From Trichoplax sp. H2 (taxonomy: Eukaryota > Placozoa > Uniplacotomia > Trichoplacea), in assembly GCA_003344405.1 (NCBI GenBank), contig NOWV01000005.1, positions 1,154,394-1,218,393 on the forward strand: 64,000 bases of DNA, given 5' to 3'. Below the pieces are notes generated by a model that was given only the letters and a program-made list of their open reading frames with translations, ran no database searches and was not told the DNA's origin. Both the position numbers and the translations under genes were made by a program. The number at the start of each line of letters is the position of its first letter. Position 1 is the stretch's first letter. Positions 27,355 to 41,760 of this stretch are shown here, one piece after another.

Positions 27355-29739
27355 ATTAACAGAATTTATTCGACATCAGAATAGAAATAAAAGATCGAAT
27401 CAAATCATCAACAAATGTTTCATGTAGCTTTATAGCCATATTGGATAGTCTAGGGAAAAGAAATAATCGGCAACTATAGTCTATATTAACCTCTCTATTC
27501 TATCATAACAAGATCAATAACAGTGTTGAAAAAGGATCTATCGTTAATTAATTTATTATTTTACACAAAGTTATGATGCTAATGATTAGTGGCTATTGAT
27601 GAATTATAAATTACCATGTGAAAGGTAGTCTTTTAATAGAAATCGATATCTAGATAGATCAAATTTCTTCTTAAATTAGACTAACCAGTGAAAATTTGTC
27701 TAAATTATTTTATGCATACTAATACCAAACTAACACGATGCCAGTTAGTTCAATTAGATTCTGTTAACATACAGCAGTTTCATTGCAGCTAAGTTATAGT
27801 TGGTTACTGGTAGCATAGTAAAAGTAACCGATGACTATCAATTTTAATAAAATAGCACTTTAAAAGATGCTAAATAGAATATAATACCTAGTCCATTTTA
27901 TTTGTTATGGTGTTGTGAATAAATTAGATAGAAGATAGAAAATACTTGAGTGCTACAGTAATGAATCATAGCTAAAACTTTTCGAACAAAGAATTGAAAA
28001 GAATTATGGCTAATAGATGACAACGAACCAAGGATTCTGGACACAGATCCAATTTTGGTACAATTTTATAAATAGTTATCCTTATACCATTTTTCTAGTG
28101 GATACTTGCTCTATACAGCAAGATAAGTTTAATAATAACAATCATGCAATAGTTAGGAGACTAATACAAACATTCATTAAAACAATTGAATTCATTTTTA
28201 TTTTCTACAAAATTTCCAACACATGGTTAATTTACCTTCATTTTTACCTTTCTTGCCAAGATGGTCAAGCCAATCCTCTATCGAAGGTCAATTTGAGTTT
28301 CTAAAAAGTTACGAATAGAGATTGATCTACATTGACTAATCTATCGTACCTTATGATTTATTATTCCAGCTTTGTGCTATATATGCCTCTTACACCATAC
28401 CAATACTGTCTAACACATGCATGAAACAATACCGAATTTATTTAAAATAGCAACATCAATGATATGTTGTAGATGGTGAATCAAGATCAGCTTGTTCCAA
28501 TCTTAATGTAATGTTGACCATATTGTAAACATTCAATCACATGAATATCAAGTTCTTATTTTCCTCCTGTAAATTGAAATAATAGTGAGCAGCAAGAAAT
28601 TTTAAGACACACTCATAAATCTAGTCTGTGCTTGACTGCAGACATTGTTTAACCCTTAATTATAATTAGTAAATAAGAGAGATTGATGTGATGAATTTGA
28701 GATTGGCATGGATAGCTATTGTCAATGTTTTTAGTCTATTGATCCATCAATAGTTTTTGATAACATTATTAGAAATGAAATTAAACAGTTACGGAATTGG
28801 ATCCTCATCAATTGCAGTAATAGTGTTATAGTAAATCAAAAGATTAATATTACTTCTTACTTAGCATCTAATAAACTACTTTTCAAAGAGAAAAGTTCAT
28901 AACAGGTTCTTTCAACTTGTCATTTATAGGTTAAATGCGCGTTTAGCAATGTTCAGTATCGTAACATATATAAATCAATGGAATGCTCTATTTCTGAGCT
29001 TCAGCTATTAATTCATGAACTTGTCCATAAATTTAATCTGGCCATATAAGACAGGTTTAATTACTGTCCATTGGATATGTTAAACCCAATGCAAAATTAG
29101 AACATTAATATCATCAATTTTAGATACCACGACTGATGCTACAATCAAAAAATTATCAGGAAGACTGATTCAAGCTGATAATCTAAATCCATGATAAAAA
29201 TTTATAATTCAAAAAAGACTAAAAAAGCCTGCGTAAGCATCAAATTTATTACAATATTAAAGATTTGCAAAGTTATCGAATAAATTAGAGGGGAAAAACA
29301 CATCTAACAAGAATGATTGAGCTTGATTAAAAGACTATTTAGATGTCTATTAGCTGAAGGTAAATAAGTTGATTAACTCCTGATTTCAAAGTATTTCGAT
29401 TTACAGTTAGTTAATGATACTAATAATCAAGTTAAATTATTTATTTCAATCAATCTCTTCCGTCTGCATCATTAATATCTAATTAATGAAATGTCCAAAA
29501 TTAAATGATTGGTTGAAATTTGTATCATGTGATATTTATAACCGATTGCTTTCATCTCATTTCTTTTCTTTATCTAAAGCAATTTTAATTTCAATTGTTT
29601 CTATTCTAGGCAAAACAATTTTATTTATGATACAGATTGATAGCACCTATATTGGTTACTCTCTTCATAGTGTCACAAGGAATATTTAAAATGGATCGTT
29701 GGATTCTATCCAGTCCTAAGCAATCATCATTTCTGGTAT
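27355..29739. other. AT-rich non-coding DNA
   Basis: No gene recognised. The 95-codon frame at 28017-28304 and the 67-codon frame at 29486-29689 (both plus) have no family motif and no convincing splice borders. Confidence 0.5.
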
Positions 29740-30000
29740 CTTAGGATGCTAGTTTAGGATCGGATAACTAAAAAGCTGCTTTTTCGTCATAAGTTGTTAT
29801 AGTGTAATTATATTGAGCTTGAATTTAGGAAATTTGGCCCTACGTAAATATAGCATAGTATAGTATCTTTAGAATACTAGTATACAATTGAAATACTTAC
29901 AAGCCGCTTTTTTATCATAAGTAGTTATACTGTAATAAATCGAGCTTGAATTTATGAAATCCCGCAATAGATATAGGGTATATACTACTAGCAATACTTT
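29740..30000. repeat. Two-copy tandem duplication, 128 bp
   Basis: AGCTGCTTTTTCGTCATAAG at 29774 and AGCCGCTTTTTTATCATAAG at 29902 are followed in both by GTTAT..TGTAAT and GAGCTTGAATTTA.GAAAT. Confidence 0.85.
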
Positions 30001-30029
30001 CATATCTGATAACTGATTCTAAAAATTCT

Positions 30030-30500
30030 ACGCATAATACTGAAACGTAATATGTAGTAAATGCCAATTGCTGAAGTTTGATCATAAATATAAAATAATA
30101 GAAAGTATAATCGATATGATAGAATGGCGTTGGATATTCTGCTGCTTGATTTTTATCTTGCCATTGGCGATGTTGCTAATTAGTAGGTAATGAATTCAAC
30201 TAACAAGTTTTGGCCATAAATATAATACAATAGAAATTACATCACTAACGAGTAATAGAATAGCACTGGATATTTATATCCCGTAGCTTGATCTTTATTT
30301 CGCTATTGAGGATGTTAATTATTAGTACCAATGAATATCAATTAACGGAATTTGGATCATGAATATGAAATAATGGAAAGCATATCACTAACTTGTGTCA
30401 CAATAGAGCCAGATATTCTACAAGCTGATATTTGTTCATCCATGGTAATACTAAATATTAGTTCTAACTGTTAACGAAATTTTAGCAGCGAATAAAACAT
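30030..30500. repeat. Tandem array, 3 copies of about 140 bp
   Basis: ATAGAATGGCGTTGGATATT at about 30119, ATAGAATAGCACTGGATATT at about 30255 and CAATAGAGCCAGATATTC near 30402. CTTGAT.TTTAT and AAATAATAGAAAG-type blocks are shared. Confidence 0.8.
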
Positions 30501-30899
30501 TGATCGTATAGCACGCTTATGGAATAAATCTTGATTATAGTGATAGTAAATTACGTGGGGTGGAAATGAAGAGGCCTGTAATAGAAATGAATATTTGCAG
30601 CTTGCTACTTATATCATTGTCATTAATATTTAAATTTAGCATTGAATATTAATAAGGCAATCTTGACATCGACGTAAAATAGAAAGTAGATCAGTTATAG
30701 GGCTTCATATCATAAAATTTGTTTCATACGTGTCTCCATTTTCTGTTTATGTAAAATACTGAAATATATTAACATGCAATACGGACATGGAGGATAAAGT
30801 AATCGACTGATTTAATATATTTTACACCAATCTAGATAATACACGAGAGTAAAATAGCGCACAGAGGAAACAAAATCTTAAGCGATTAGTAAAAAAATT
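30501..30899. other. AT-rich non-coding DNA
   Basis: No gene or clear repeat recognised. Confidence 0.5.
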
Positions 30900-31560
30900 A
30901 GCTAGTATTGCTTTTAGACATTAAAAGTAATTACTATTGATATCTCAGTAACACTAGAAATATATAAAAGTAATACAAGGATTATTGCGTATTTTTGTCA
31001 CATCATGAGACTTGCTTCCATGGTAACATTAGACTGGAGGATATTTATTATTAATAACAGCTACCCCAAGCAGAAAAAAAGTCAATATGGATAATGTACG
31101 AAATAGAACACAAATGAAAATAGAAATTAACGCGAGGGACATGAATACAATCATGATCTCATTAAATATTGAACATTAGAAATAATATAGCTATCAGCCG
31201 CAGTAAAGTAACATTCGTGTAAAAGTAAAGGATTACAACCAACATTGGCCGTAACCCATCATATAATTTCGATTTCTTAATGAAGGGCTGTGATAACAAT
31301 TATAATATAAAAATTAGACTAGGTTACCCAACATACAATTGCGAAATAGAATGTAGATGAAGATAGAAATCAACTAGAGGAAAATTAAGTCACTGTTTTA
31401 ATGGTCTTCTTGTACGTTCGAAGTAAGGAACAACTGCGGACTTGTATAGTATCATGTGACTTGGATCAAAGGCAATATTGTAAATAGCAATATATATTAT
31501 TAATAACAGTTTCTGTTCAGGAAAATGGTTAAATCAATAATTATAAATATCCTTAAAATG
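30900..31560. repeat. Two-copy tandem duplication, about 445 bp
   Basis: CATCATGAGACTTG at about 31004 pairs with TATCATGTGACTTGG at about 31449, and a TATTATTAATAACAG block follows at matching offsets (about 31045 and 31494). A shorter internal repetition is also seen (AATAGAACACAAATGAAAATAG versus an AATAGAATGTAGATGAAGAT block). Confidence 0.65.
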
Positions 31561-33769
31561 CAATTTCAATTTAACACCATTTTTATTATTCCTCTTCTTT
31601 ATTGAATGTTATGTACAGTTTGAAGAAAGAAAAATCAAACAGTTTAGGCTAATATTCAACTTTTTAATTTATCATCATTCATATTTCATATAAGCTATTT
31701 CTTTAATTCTGTTTACGGTATGAAGAATTTGAGAAATGAAAGCTAATACTTATAGCACAGTTTATCCACTGTTTAATATTTAGCCTAGTTATTCTCAATC
31801 TGTACCGCATATTTAATAGAAATTAATATCTTCACAAAAATGACGTGTGTGCCAGTATTTTGTCCAATTTTTACAAACTATAGATTAGCAAGTATAATAA
31901 GTTCTATTATTCCATACCTATATACTGCGAATAGAAAGCATAAACTACCGTACGTTACTCAATCACAAATAGGACAAAATCTAGATGATAAGTAATGATA
32001 GAATGGCTTGCATTCAGCTTCTTGATGATGTATTATTTCACGACTCGATTTCAGAAAGTGCTGCAGTTGAAATTCAAATTATTTTCATCGCTATTCTACC
32101 GTTCGAACATTTTCACGTGGAAGTTTATTGTCTGCTTTTTGACATAATTTGGCTTGGTATTGACTTGAAAAGTATTAACTTTTTATATTGCAATATTGTA
32201 GTTCTTTCAAATAAAGTAATATTCAATACTTGAAACCTTGCTAAATAATCGATTTATGCTAGTAAATAGTATTGTATTGGTAATTATTTTACGGCATAGT
32301 ATGGATTCATTGTCTAGAAAAAGTTTGTTTTGTTTGTTTAGTCTATTGCCAGATGGACTATTTTTAAACTATGACAATATCTCAATCCAAAGACTGCTTT
32401 TTATTCCAATTTAATCGAAGACTTCCTCTTTATCACCATAACTATTGAAATAGGCCGCATAAATTTACATAAATCTACATGATCAATAGAACAAATAGGA
32501 GCAATAGCATTTTTGTCGAGGAGCAAAGACAAAAAGAAAAAATATCAGAAATTTTTAAACACCAGACGTAGTAATGACATCAGAGTTATGATTAAACAAT
32601 TGAAAAATAACTGGTCTAATAGATTTTTCCAACCTATTGTTGATAAAGGAATGAATTTGCATAAACAGTATCATATACCATAAAGAGGAAATATTGTAAT
32701 CGATTTTGACATGGATTTTAGTCTGTCCATGATGCGAACGATGCATTGTTAAAAATTTAAGGTTCTTTTAGTAATTCTCGGAATGATCCATTATTGAATA
32801 GAAATTATAATTACTTGTTTACTAATAATATTAAAGAAATGGTGCAAACTTTATGGCTCGAAAAAAACAGAAATTAGTTCTTGATATTATTAGCTCTTGA
32901 CTGATCTTGAATCATCTCACGAAGAAATATTAAAAACTATTGTTATGAATCTAGATAATATATGATGATACCCTTAATACTGACTAGATAGAGAAGAAGT
33001 CTACTGAAAAATCTACTTTCGTGTAAATATAACATTCTTCAGCTACTGCTAATAAAAGCAAGAAATCAGATGTTGAGATCATCTGTATTTGATCAATTAT
33101 CATGTGCTCAACCGCCCAAAAATGTTTTCTTCCTACCATGATTAACATTATTAATCCTGTAGCTGCCTTGTGATTGATTGGGCTGGTTATAAAATTTTTA
33201 ATATTTACTTTGAGGTGCATAATTTGCGCCCAAAAAATGAAACTATGGATAAAGTAAAAACTAAAATATACGACAAGTTCATGATAATTGTAAATGGTAG
33301 TAATTATTAACAGCCGATTCACTATAAAATGGGATAGCTTATATTTTATGCCAGCTAGAAGATTCAGCAGATATGGATAGTGAACTAAGGTTATCCTTAC
33401 TATGTTCTTTATTCTTTGATTAGTTTACGCTAAATAGAGTTATAATAGTAACAGAACATTGAGCGCTAATTTAAAATTATCAGTTTCTTTTTGTCAATTA
33501 CGGATGGATCATTTTTAATCACTTTAATTAATATTAGATACCAAGAGTAACATAATGTTTATGTGAGATGTTAACTTAGAAGAAGATTATAAAGCTGGTG
33601 TCTGAAGTATTTCGCTTAAGTTACTCCAATAAATTAACCGAGTGGCAAAGCTCTATAATTACTACTAAGAGGAGATGGTATCCAATTGAAATCATCGAGA
33701 ATTGTTTTTAATCAAAATAATTACAATAGTAGAGGCAAAGCCTACCAGTATCAATTGAGAATAAAGTAA
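31561..33769. other. AT-rich non-coding DNA
   Basis: No gene recognised. The frames at 31985-32233 (plus, 82 codons) and 32984-33322 (minus, 112 codons) lack motifs; lengths near 100 codons are expected several times by chance in a window this AT-rich. Confidence 0.5.
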
Positions 33770-34370
33770 AGTTCTTAACTAAATAGATAATTTTAGACTA
33801 TCTCTTCCTGCAATAACTTATTAGTCAACATAAAATAAAATAAATCATTAATGGTAACAAAAAATTGTTCATCTATACACTAAAGTATATAGTATATGAA
33901 GATAAATCTATCATACTCTATCGCTTTTATCTTCGTCATTAAATGAAGACTCTAATGTAAGACTCTTAACTAAATTGATAATTTTAGACTATTTCTTCCT
34001 TTTATAGTCTATTAAACTATCAGCAACTGCTTATTAGCCAGTGTAAAGTATTCATTTATAGCAACAAAAAATTGTTTACTTTTTTGCTAAGATATAGAAT
34101 ATATGGAAATAAATGTATCAAATTCTATCTTTATTTATCTACATTATTAAACAGAGCCTTGAAATTAATGCTCTTAACCACATAGATAATTTTGGACCAT
34201 TTCTTCCTATAATAGCCTATTAAACTATCAGCAACTGGCTATTAGTCAGAATAAAATAAATCATTTATGGCTTTAAAATATTGCTCACTTATATAATAAA
34301 GTATAGAATATGTAAAGATAAATCTATCTGACTTTGTCGTTTTTATCTATGTCATTAAGTAGATTCAAAT
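33770..34370. repeat. Tandem array, 3 copies of about 190-210 bp
   Basis: CTTAACTAAATAGATAATTT-type anchors at 33774, 33964 and 34173, followed by AGACTATTTCTTCCT, CTATTAAACTATCAGCAACT and a TTTATCT..GTCATTAA block. Confidence 0.88.
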
Positions 34371-34459
34371 ATGACATCCTTGCACAAGTAGCCCAATATT
34401 GATTCTCATTCGAAGTATGAAGCTTCCTCTAATTCATATGACACTAGTATCCATCACTT

Positions 34460-35030
34460 TTGAACCTTATTGATTTAAGTTTTATATGGTAAACACTTAG
34501 TATCGGCACTAAAATGGCAGTATCTCAAGTTGTAGAGACGGCATGAAAGGACTACGACAATAATCCAATCGATCTTCGATTTCGGTTACGTGAGTCTGTA
34601 TTGAATTTTACTACAGTTTGCTTTGAAAAGCAGGGTATACTAGCTCTGCTGCTAGGATAAGAGTTGTTAATTAAATAAGAGAGAGATATTGTGAGTCTTT
34701 TTGATTTTAAGTTTTATATAGCAAACTCTTAGCATTGGCACTAAACAGCAGTTTCTTAAATTACAGAGACAACATGAAAGGACTACGATAATCCACTCAA
34801 TCTTTTAATTTCGATTATATGAGCCCATATTGGATCTTACTCTATTTCACTTAACCAAAGTAGAGAATATCTTAAATCTGACGCTAGAAATAAATTAGTT
34901 AATTCAATAATAGAGATGGCATGGAGGGACTTTTAAGATTATCTAACCGATCTTTTGGCGCTTAACATAGGCCCAACAATTTTATTCTATTTAAACTGAT
35001 TGTGCTTGCGCTTTACTCAAGGACTGGGAT
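34460..35030. repeat. Tandem array, 2.5 copies, main period 231 bp
   Basis: GATTTAAGTTTTATATGG at 34472 and GATTTTAAGTTTTATATAG at 34703 are followed by AAAC.CTTAG.AT.GGCACTAAA and GACAACATGAAAGGACTACG blocks. A third, truncated copy is anchored near 34915. Confidence 0.85.
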
Positions 35031-38000
35031 GCTATAACACACTATAATGTGTACATTGTGAAATAACTACATAGGTCTTTCAAGTGGATCTGCAGATTCA
35101 TTTACTTCTCCATAATCTAAAAACTTATTTTATTTTCAGTTATCTTTTAGCCATCGCTGGCAATAGATAACTAGATAGATATGAGCCTTATCTACATATA
35201 GGATTACTTTTCGTATGATAACGAACGACAAGATTCCCTTCAATAGAGTGCTGTAATTGAATTAAAAAAATCATTCTGAGCCAGCATGGTCGGCTTGTAA
35301 ATCCATTTGTTGTTATCATCATCAATTTGATATCAATTTTTAATTGGATTTTATAATTTGTATTAAACCTTGAAGATATTGACCAGGATGTAAATTGCTA
35401 TAAAACAAAATTATAACTCTTGCCCTTTGTTACCATGACATTGATAAGTAAGCTAAACAATAGCATCATTATATTACTATTTAAAATGAGAAAGATTTCT
35501 TTTAATCTTAAAATCCATCTGATGGCTTGGATAGCCACGATGAAAATACATTGAACTTCTATCATAAACTGAAATAAAAAAAGGACGAGAGAAGGAGAGT
35601 TTGCTTGATTTCAATTCTTCTCAATTTTTGTTAAGCATTCTGTATGATCTGATTAGCATACAACTGAATAGGAAAGATCCAATTTTAACACTAGATGTAA
35701 TTAGTAACGCGCTATACCATCTGTTTATCGTATTAAAATATTTATTAGACAACAAAAATAATTTTAAATTATCTTTTGAATTATAACGAGTATCAACATT
35801 GCTAAGGAAAATAGAGAAGTATCAAGCTGTGAATCAAGATCCTTATTCAGAAACTGTAAAAATTCATTAATGCTTTATAAAATATTAAAATCTTTAAACT
35901 TTCAACTCCTTGAAACTTGATAATCGGGTTAATAAAGTAATTAATTATGTCAGTGATGTAAAATTTTAGAACCGTCTTACATTAAAATAAAATTAAAATA
36001 GAGTTCGATTTGATGGAATTTAGGAAATAAGCTTTTAGCTTAATGATTTACAGTTCCATAATGGCTAGTCAAATCGAAGTAGAAAATCAATACTGTAAAC
36101 TTATAACCAACGTTGATCGGTATCTCTATCATGTTAAAGACTTGAAATAACGGAAACTTTTCGAATTAAAATAATGTTAGACTCAATACGGATAGTGATA
36201 GAGATTATAAAATACGTTCATAAAATAATCATTTACAATCGGTAATGCTCGCATCTCGGCCAGCTATCATCATCGTTTGTTTCTTTTCAATTGTAAGACG
36301 ATTATTATTGAAATTGGATGTATGCGTAGATCGGTAATAAATATTATCCATCCTAATAGATCTATTATTAAAAGGAATTTTTCTACTCACTTCTTCCTTA
36401 TAAAATCTCTATACCTATTTATACTTTATTATTGAATGCTTATAAATTGATTAAATTATGATCGGATGGTTAAATCTTTCTATTTGTCATCACCTTAGCA
36501 AGTTATGGAATCATCCAAAAGTGGCGAATATTATTATGTTTACGCCAGATGTTTGTAATCACAACGCTTTACACAAGCCGGTAGGAGCAATAGGATCTAT
36601 TCTTTCCGAAATTAATTGTCTTATTATTCTCAATTTATTCATGAAAATAATTTCTTTATTTTTTCATCCACATGATTGTATTGTTTCATTGCCTGCTGTA
36701 AGAATTTTACTTGAGAAATATTTATAATATATAACTGTAGAACATAACATGGTGATCATTATTACCACTTTTTCTATGCAATAATCAAGAATGGAAAGTA
36801 ATTTTACCTATAATCTTTTCTTTTACCTCTATAGTTTCGTTTTAAGCGATTAGTATAATTGGAAATGATATTATGATGGATAATATGATAAGAGAAAGTA
36901 AGCTGATGGTGCACTATTAACCTTAACTAAAATGATAAATACTTCTATTTTCTTCCTCCCTAATCTAGTGCATGGTTGGACGTCGTCAATAATTGATTGT
37001 ACAATTTAACAAGTTAAATAAGTTACTGGAATCGAAAGGCAAACATAATTTAGAAAGGCTTTGTTGACTGTAACCCATATTACATAATCATTAGTTTAGT
37101 CTTCCATTTATTAATATTATCAAACATTAATATCATATAGGAAATATTCATTAAATTGATCGAGGCGATTCCTAAAGCAACTCTTTGACTATATCAATTC
37201 CAGTAGAAGGAATAAAATGATAACTTTCAAATGTACCTGATGTCGTAGACTAGCGCCAAGGTAGCTAAAATAGTGTATCCGTATACCGTGGAAAAGGATC
37301 ATCATATCGATATAACCGATACGAATTCGCCAATACCAAGAAAATATAAGCATAGCTTTAAACCGGATTAAATCATGCAGTTTTTTCATCAACGAAACAA
37401 CTGAAAAGTGATAAGCATTAGTTATTTATAATACCAGCTGCAGAATGTAAATTACTTGACAATATTTTTTATAATCCAACGATTTAATTACCAGTTAAAT
37501 CATTCGTCTATGACGAGCAAAATTGTGGGTACAATAATAATAATTTATTGATGCTGGTTATTAAATTCATCCTTTTAATTTGTCTATTAATTTCAGCGAT
37601 CTTTTCGTTTGCTCATTTATATCTTGTAAGCTATTACGATTGATAGAAACATATCTTATCTCCATCCAATTACCACGTGATATCCTCATCAGAACAAGGA
37701 GAAACAAATTGAAAATAACAAATTCGTGGAGTAGCATACACACATCAACATTCTAGTAGAAATAATTAAAAACCATGTTAACACAGTCTATACTCTGTAT
37801 CTATATGGAAAAGAATTGCAATTAATATTTAACAGACTATCAGTTATATCGATGATTCAATAATATCGTCGGTATAAATATCCTCGATCAATTTCCTGAC
37901 TTAATCTATAAATAATAATCAAAAAGTAAATGGTATATAATACCACAATAAAACTCTTTGACAAAATCGAGTATTTGATTAATAAAATTTTGTAGATAAT

Positions 38001-41000
38001 GAATATTTTGGATGTTAATTGATAAGTCTTATTGAAGTGGGGAATAAATTCCATGTTATTTTATTTCCAAACTCAAGAGTTAGGGCTGAAAATAGATACA
38101 GGTTCTAGTCCTACTGAGATTATTTTCTAATGAAGAATTATTAGTTCGTCTCTTTATCTTAAATGTTTACCGATGAAGAATTTCCATTAATATCACAGAA
38201 AAAAAAGTGGTTAAAGTATGCTGCGGTTTGTATCGCCATACAATGAATTAATTCTTATATAGATTATTTTTTACTTCATTTATTCTTGCTTAGGTCATCT
38301 TGATTATTTGCTAGTTCATTACTACCCCGTGCATAACGTGAAATATGTTTTCAGAGCACGATATTGACTATCCGGTTAGAAATTAGATCACGCTTAGGTT
38401 TTTAATATTCTCTTTAATCATCGCAATTCAGGCCGCTTTCGACTGTATATGTAGAACTATATAATCTGTACTACTAAGATCCTGATGTCGTTTGCACTAA
38501 TAAGAATTAAATTTTCCATGAATTTAATGTTCTTTTCTAATAGTCATGCTTGTTTACATCATTAATCGCCTTGAATATGTTACTGGTATGCATAGAAAAT
38601 GATCTATCATATTCAAGGAACGAAGTTGCTTATTCTAATAAGAAATTGATAATTTCCTCAAGTTAATATTGCCTACTCTGTCACCATTCTTGTTTATATT
38701 TTTATTTTAAAAATTTTTATCTGTAGAGGCAAAACTTGGTACTGGTTAATATGCTCCTCTCGCTGATTTTTGAGCACTTTTGCTAAGAAACTACTGTTGC
38801 TTACTGGAATTAGTATAAAAATCTTAAATAGATCATATATTCAACCAGAAATTGGTAATTAAATTCTTTTACTATACTAATGCCATTAATAGACGGATTG
38901 ATAGCAATTTTTAATTTTTCTATATTTAAGGCCAAGCACCTTTCGTACATTACAATTATTGAATCAAGATAGCGGCATGATTATTCGAGCGATAAAGATT
39001 AATAGAAGTGAATGAGATTGCTAAGAACCTTGCTATCAGTAGAATATCTTTAATAATTATAATTTGAAGCTTGTTTATAGTGTATCAAGGCGTATAAATA
39101 TAACAAATACATCTGAAATTGCATTAGAATACTTTAAACAGTACATCATAATCTATCAGTCAAAGGTTGATTTATAACATCATTACATGCGTTTCATTGA
39201 ATGGTTCAAAGGCCGATAAAATTATTTCGCTTAGCTTCCGCTATAACAATCATATTTTATTCACGACAGTAAGTTATTTCATTTACGAAATATATTATTT
39301 ACTGTATTATATTAGCAGAGTAGCAAAGATGATGTTTTGATAGTGATACGATTATAATAAGCATACAAATTAAATGATATTCCATAAATTGAATATTGAT
39401 CTTAAGCAAAAATTGGAATACTTTAGAACGATCAGTTAAAAGGATTAATCAAATTTAAAGGCGATAGAAGTAAAATTTAATATATTTTAAAAGAAAGATA
39501 ACCTAAAAAATACTCTTAGCTAATTATTGATAAATAAATAAAAATAAATGCTTTGTATGTGTTAATATCAGTTGGAAAAAGGAATAGTGTTTAAAATAAA
39601 CTTGACTTTAACACCTTGCGCAATAGATCAATGTTCATTATTCGACAACAATTAGGCTGTAGTATAAATATCTTTAGATTATTACACTGAAATAAGATTG
39701 CTATATTTAATAGCTAATATGCACAGTATATTCCCAAAATGAAAATATATTTGTCTACTTTAATTTCATTAAATATTAATAATATGCAGGACTTGCCGAT
39801 TGTTTCTGCTTTGCATTTTTGTCATACTTACAACATTTTTTTGGAAATGTAAAATATTTCTATCTTTGCTAACCATTCTATTATTAAAGACTGGTGTTTA
39901 CTAGTTAAATGATCATTATTTATCTGTGATTCGAGTAAATTTTACTAATATTTGATAAATGCTAAATGTCTCAATAACGGTATCGCATAAATACAAAAAT
40001 GTGCTCAATAAATACTACCACGCCTGATTTAAAAACCTTTTCTGATATAAATCGTATAGCATATGACAATGCTTGATGTTTTCAATAATTGCCTAGACAA
40101 TAACATGATGATTACTTGTCTATTTATAACTATAATTGATATTTACTCTTTATTTTGGTCTTCTAATATTCTAGCTGTATGATACGTATTGTGATCTATA
40201 TAATTCATTTTATTTTATTCTATATTATTTTAATATATTTAAGAAACGGGCGGATTTCGCTAACGATCATTTTTCTTGTTTGCATTAACCTAAATAAAAA
40301 GGTTTAGGGATTCAAAATATCCAATTTCTGACCTACGCATGAATGTTCAACTATCTTTGTATCCTCTTTAATTACAACGGTAATTGACGTAGGTATCCAA
40401 GATAAATTTCCTTGAGGTCAGAAATAAGTCTTATTACATTTGATCATAGCTGAACGATCAATTTCCATTTTATTGCATATTCTAGTGTTTTATGCATGAT
40501 AGAACTAATTGCATAAATAAATGATTTATATCGATGAACTGCTTTATTCTATAAACAGAATTGAAAGTGATAAATTATTAACAATACGGAAGCGAATAGA
40601 TTATTCTCGAAATGTCACAGTCTAGTAGAATATTTGAACTTTACACTCGTAATTCTTGCCTTGATAAAGCATGATGGAACAAAAATTTATTTGTTACAGG
40701 CTTAAAACAGAAGAAGTTGCTTACAAAGGATAAATTCGTAGTAGACCTTATAAATTTCATAACTTTAGATTTGATAGAAGCTTATGTAAGTCTAATAGAG
40801 GATGTTATAGGTTTTAATTCCTGTCTCGAGAGATCGAGTAAGAGAGAACGATGCTAATATACAGTATGTCAGATAGCGCAGGCCTAGATCTACGCGAATA
40901 GATTAATATGAGGTACCATGGATCAGTCAATAGCCTGAGAAAATTAGAAATATTAGCAGGCGGTTCTATAAACTGCAGAATTATATTTGACTGACATCTT

Positions 41001-41279
41001 GAAGCTATCAATTTTAATTTTGCATTAAATACAAATTATTGATTTTATGACCTTGTAAAGGCTGGTAAAGCTACAAATATGCAATCTTGTACTGTACAAG
41101 TAAATATTATTAATATACTGTAAAATACAGTATGATCTCATAATAAGGTAATTGCTAAACTTTGTGAATTATCACGTTGATTTTACGCAATACTATGGAT
41201 GATACATTTTACTGGCATTATTCAGTCAAAAATGTGATACTTATTTTAAAGAAATTTCTGAAAATATAATAATAGCAGC
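35031..41279. other. AT-rich non-coding DNA, 6.2 kb
   Basis: No gene recognised. Open frames at 35601, 36458 (plus), 37189, 37857 and 40814 (minus) are all under 90 codons without motifs. From 41090 to 41132 three TACTGTA/TACAGTA units are packed, two of them forming a 17-bp palindrome (41116-41132). Confidence 0.5.
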
Positions 41280-41760
41280 GAGCATTAAAGTATCGCTTGG
41301 AATATGACACTGTAGGTGCCAGCCAATACATTTAAAGAATACTTTGCTTTATGCTAAATGATACCTGATATGAGATGTTATTTTGCATAAGTACCGAAAT
41401 GTATTATATTCTTATAATCGTTGCAAATAATTTTGAGAAATTCTATCCGATACATAAATATGATGCTAGGTAATTACTGCATATACGAAGCTAGCAAATT
41501 AGTATTGCATCGCATATGCATTGTACCTGACGTGAGATGCTATTTTGCATAAGTAATATACTTTAGTTTAATAATCGTAGTAAATAATTTTGAGGTAGTC
41601 TATCCTGCATATACGTATAATGCTAAGTAGTTGCAGCATACACGAAGCTAGCAGATTATTACTGTACCGTACATGGTACCTGATATGAGATGCTGCTTTG
41701 CAGAAGTACCGAACGTGCATAGTACCTGATATGAGCTACGACAATGGTTCTCTGATAGGG
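41280..41760. repeat. Tandem array, 3-4 copies of about 155 bp
   Basis: ACCTGATATGAGATG-type anchors at 41363, 41525, 41678 and (truncated) 41724. Each of the first three is followed by a TATTTTGCATAAGTA block; ACGAAGCTAGCA and TAATTTTGAG blocks are also shared. Confidence 0.85.

Noticed and set aside
32984-33322. 112-codon minus-strand frame
   Set aside because: Length is near chance expectation, with no recognisable domain and no splice-bounded extension.
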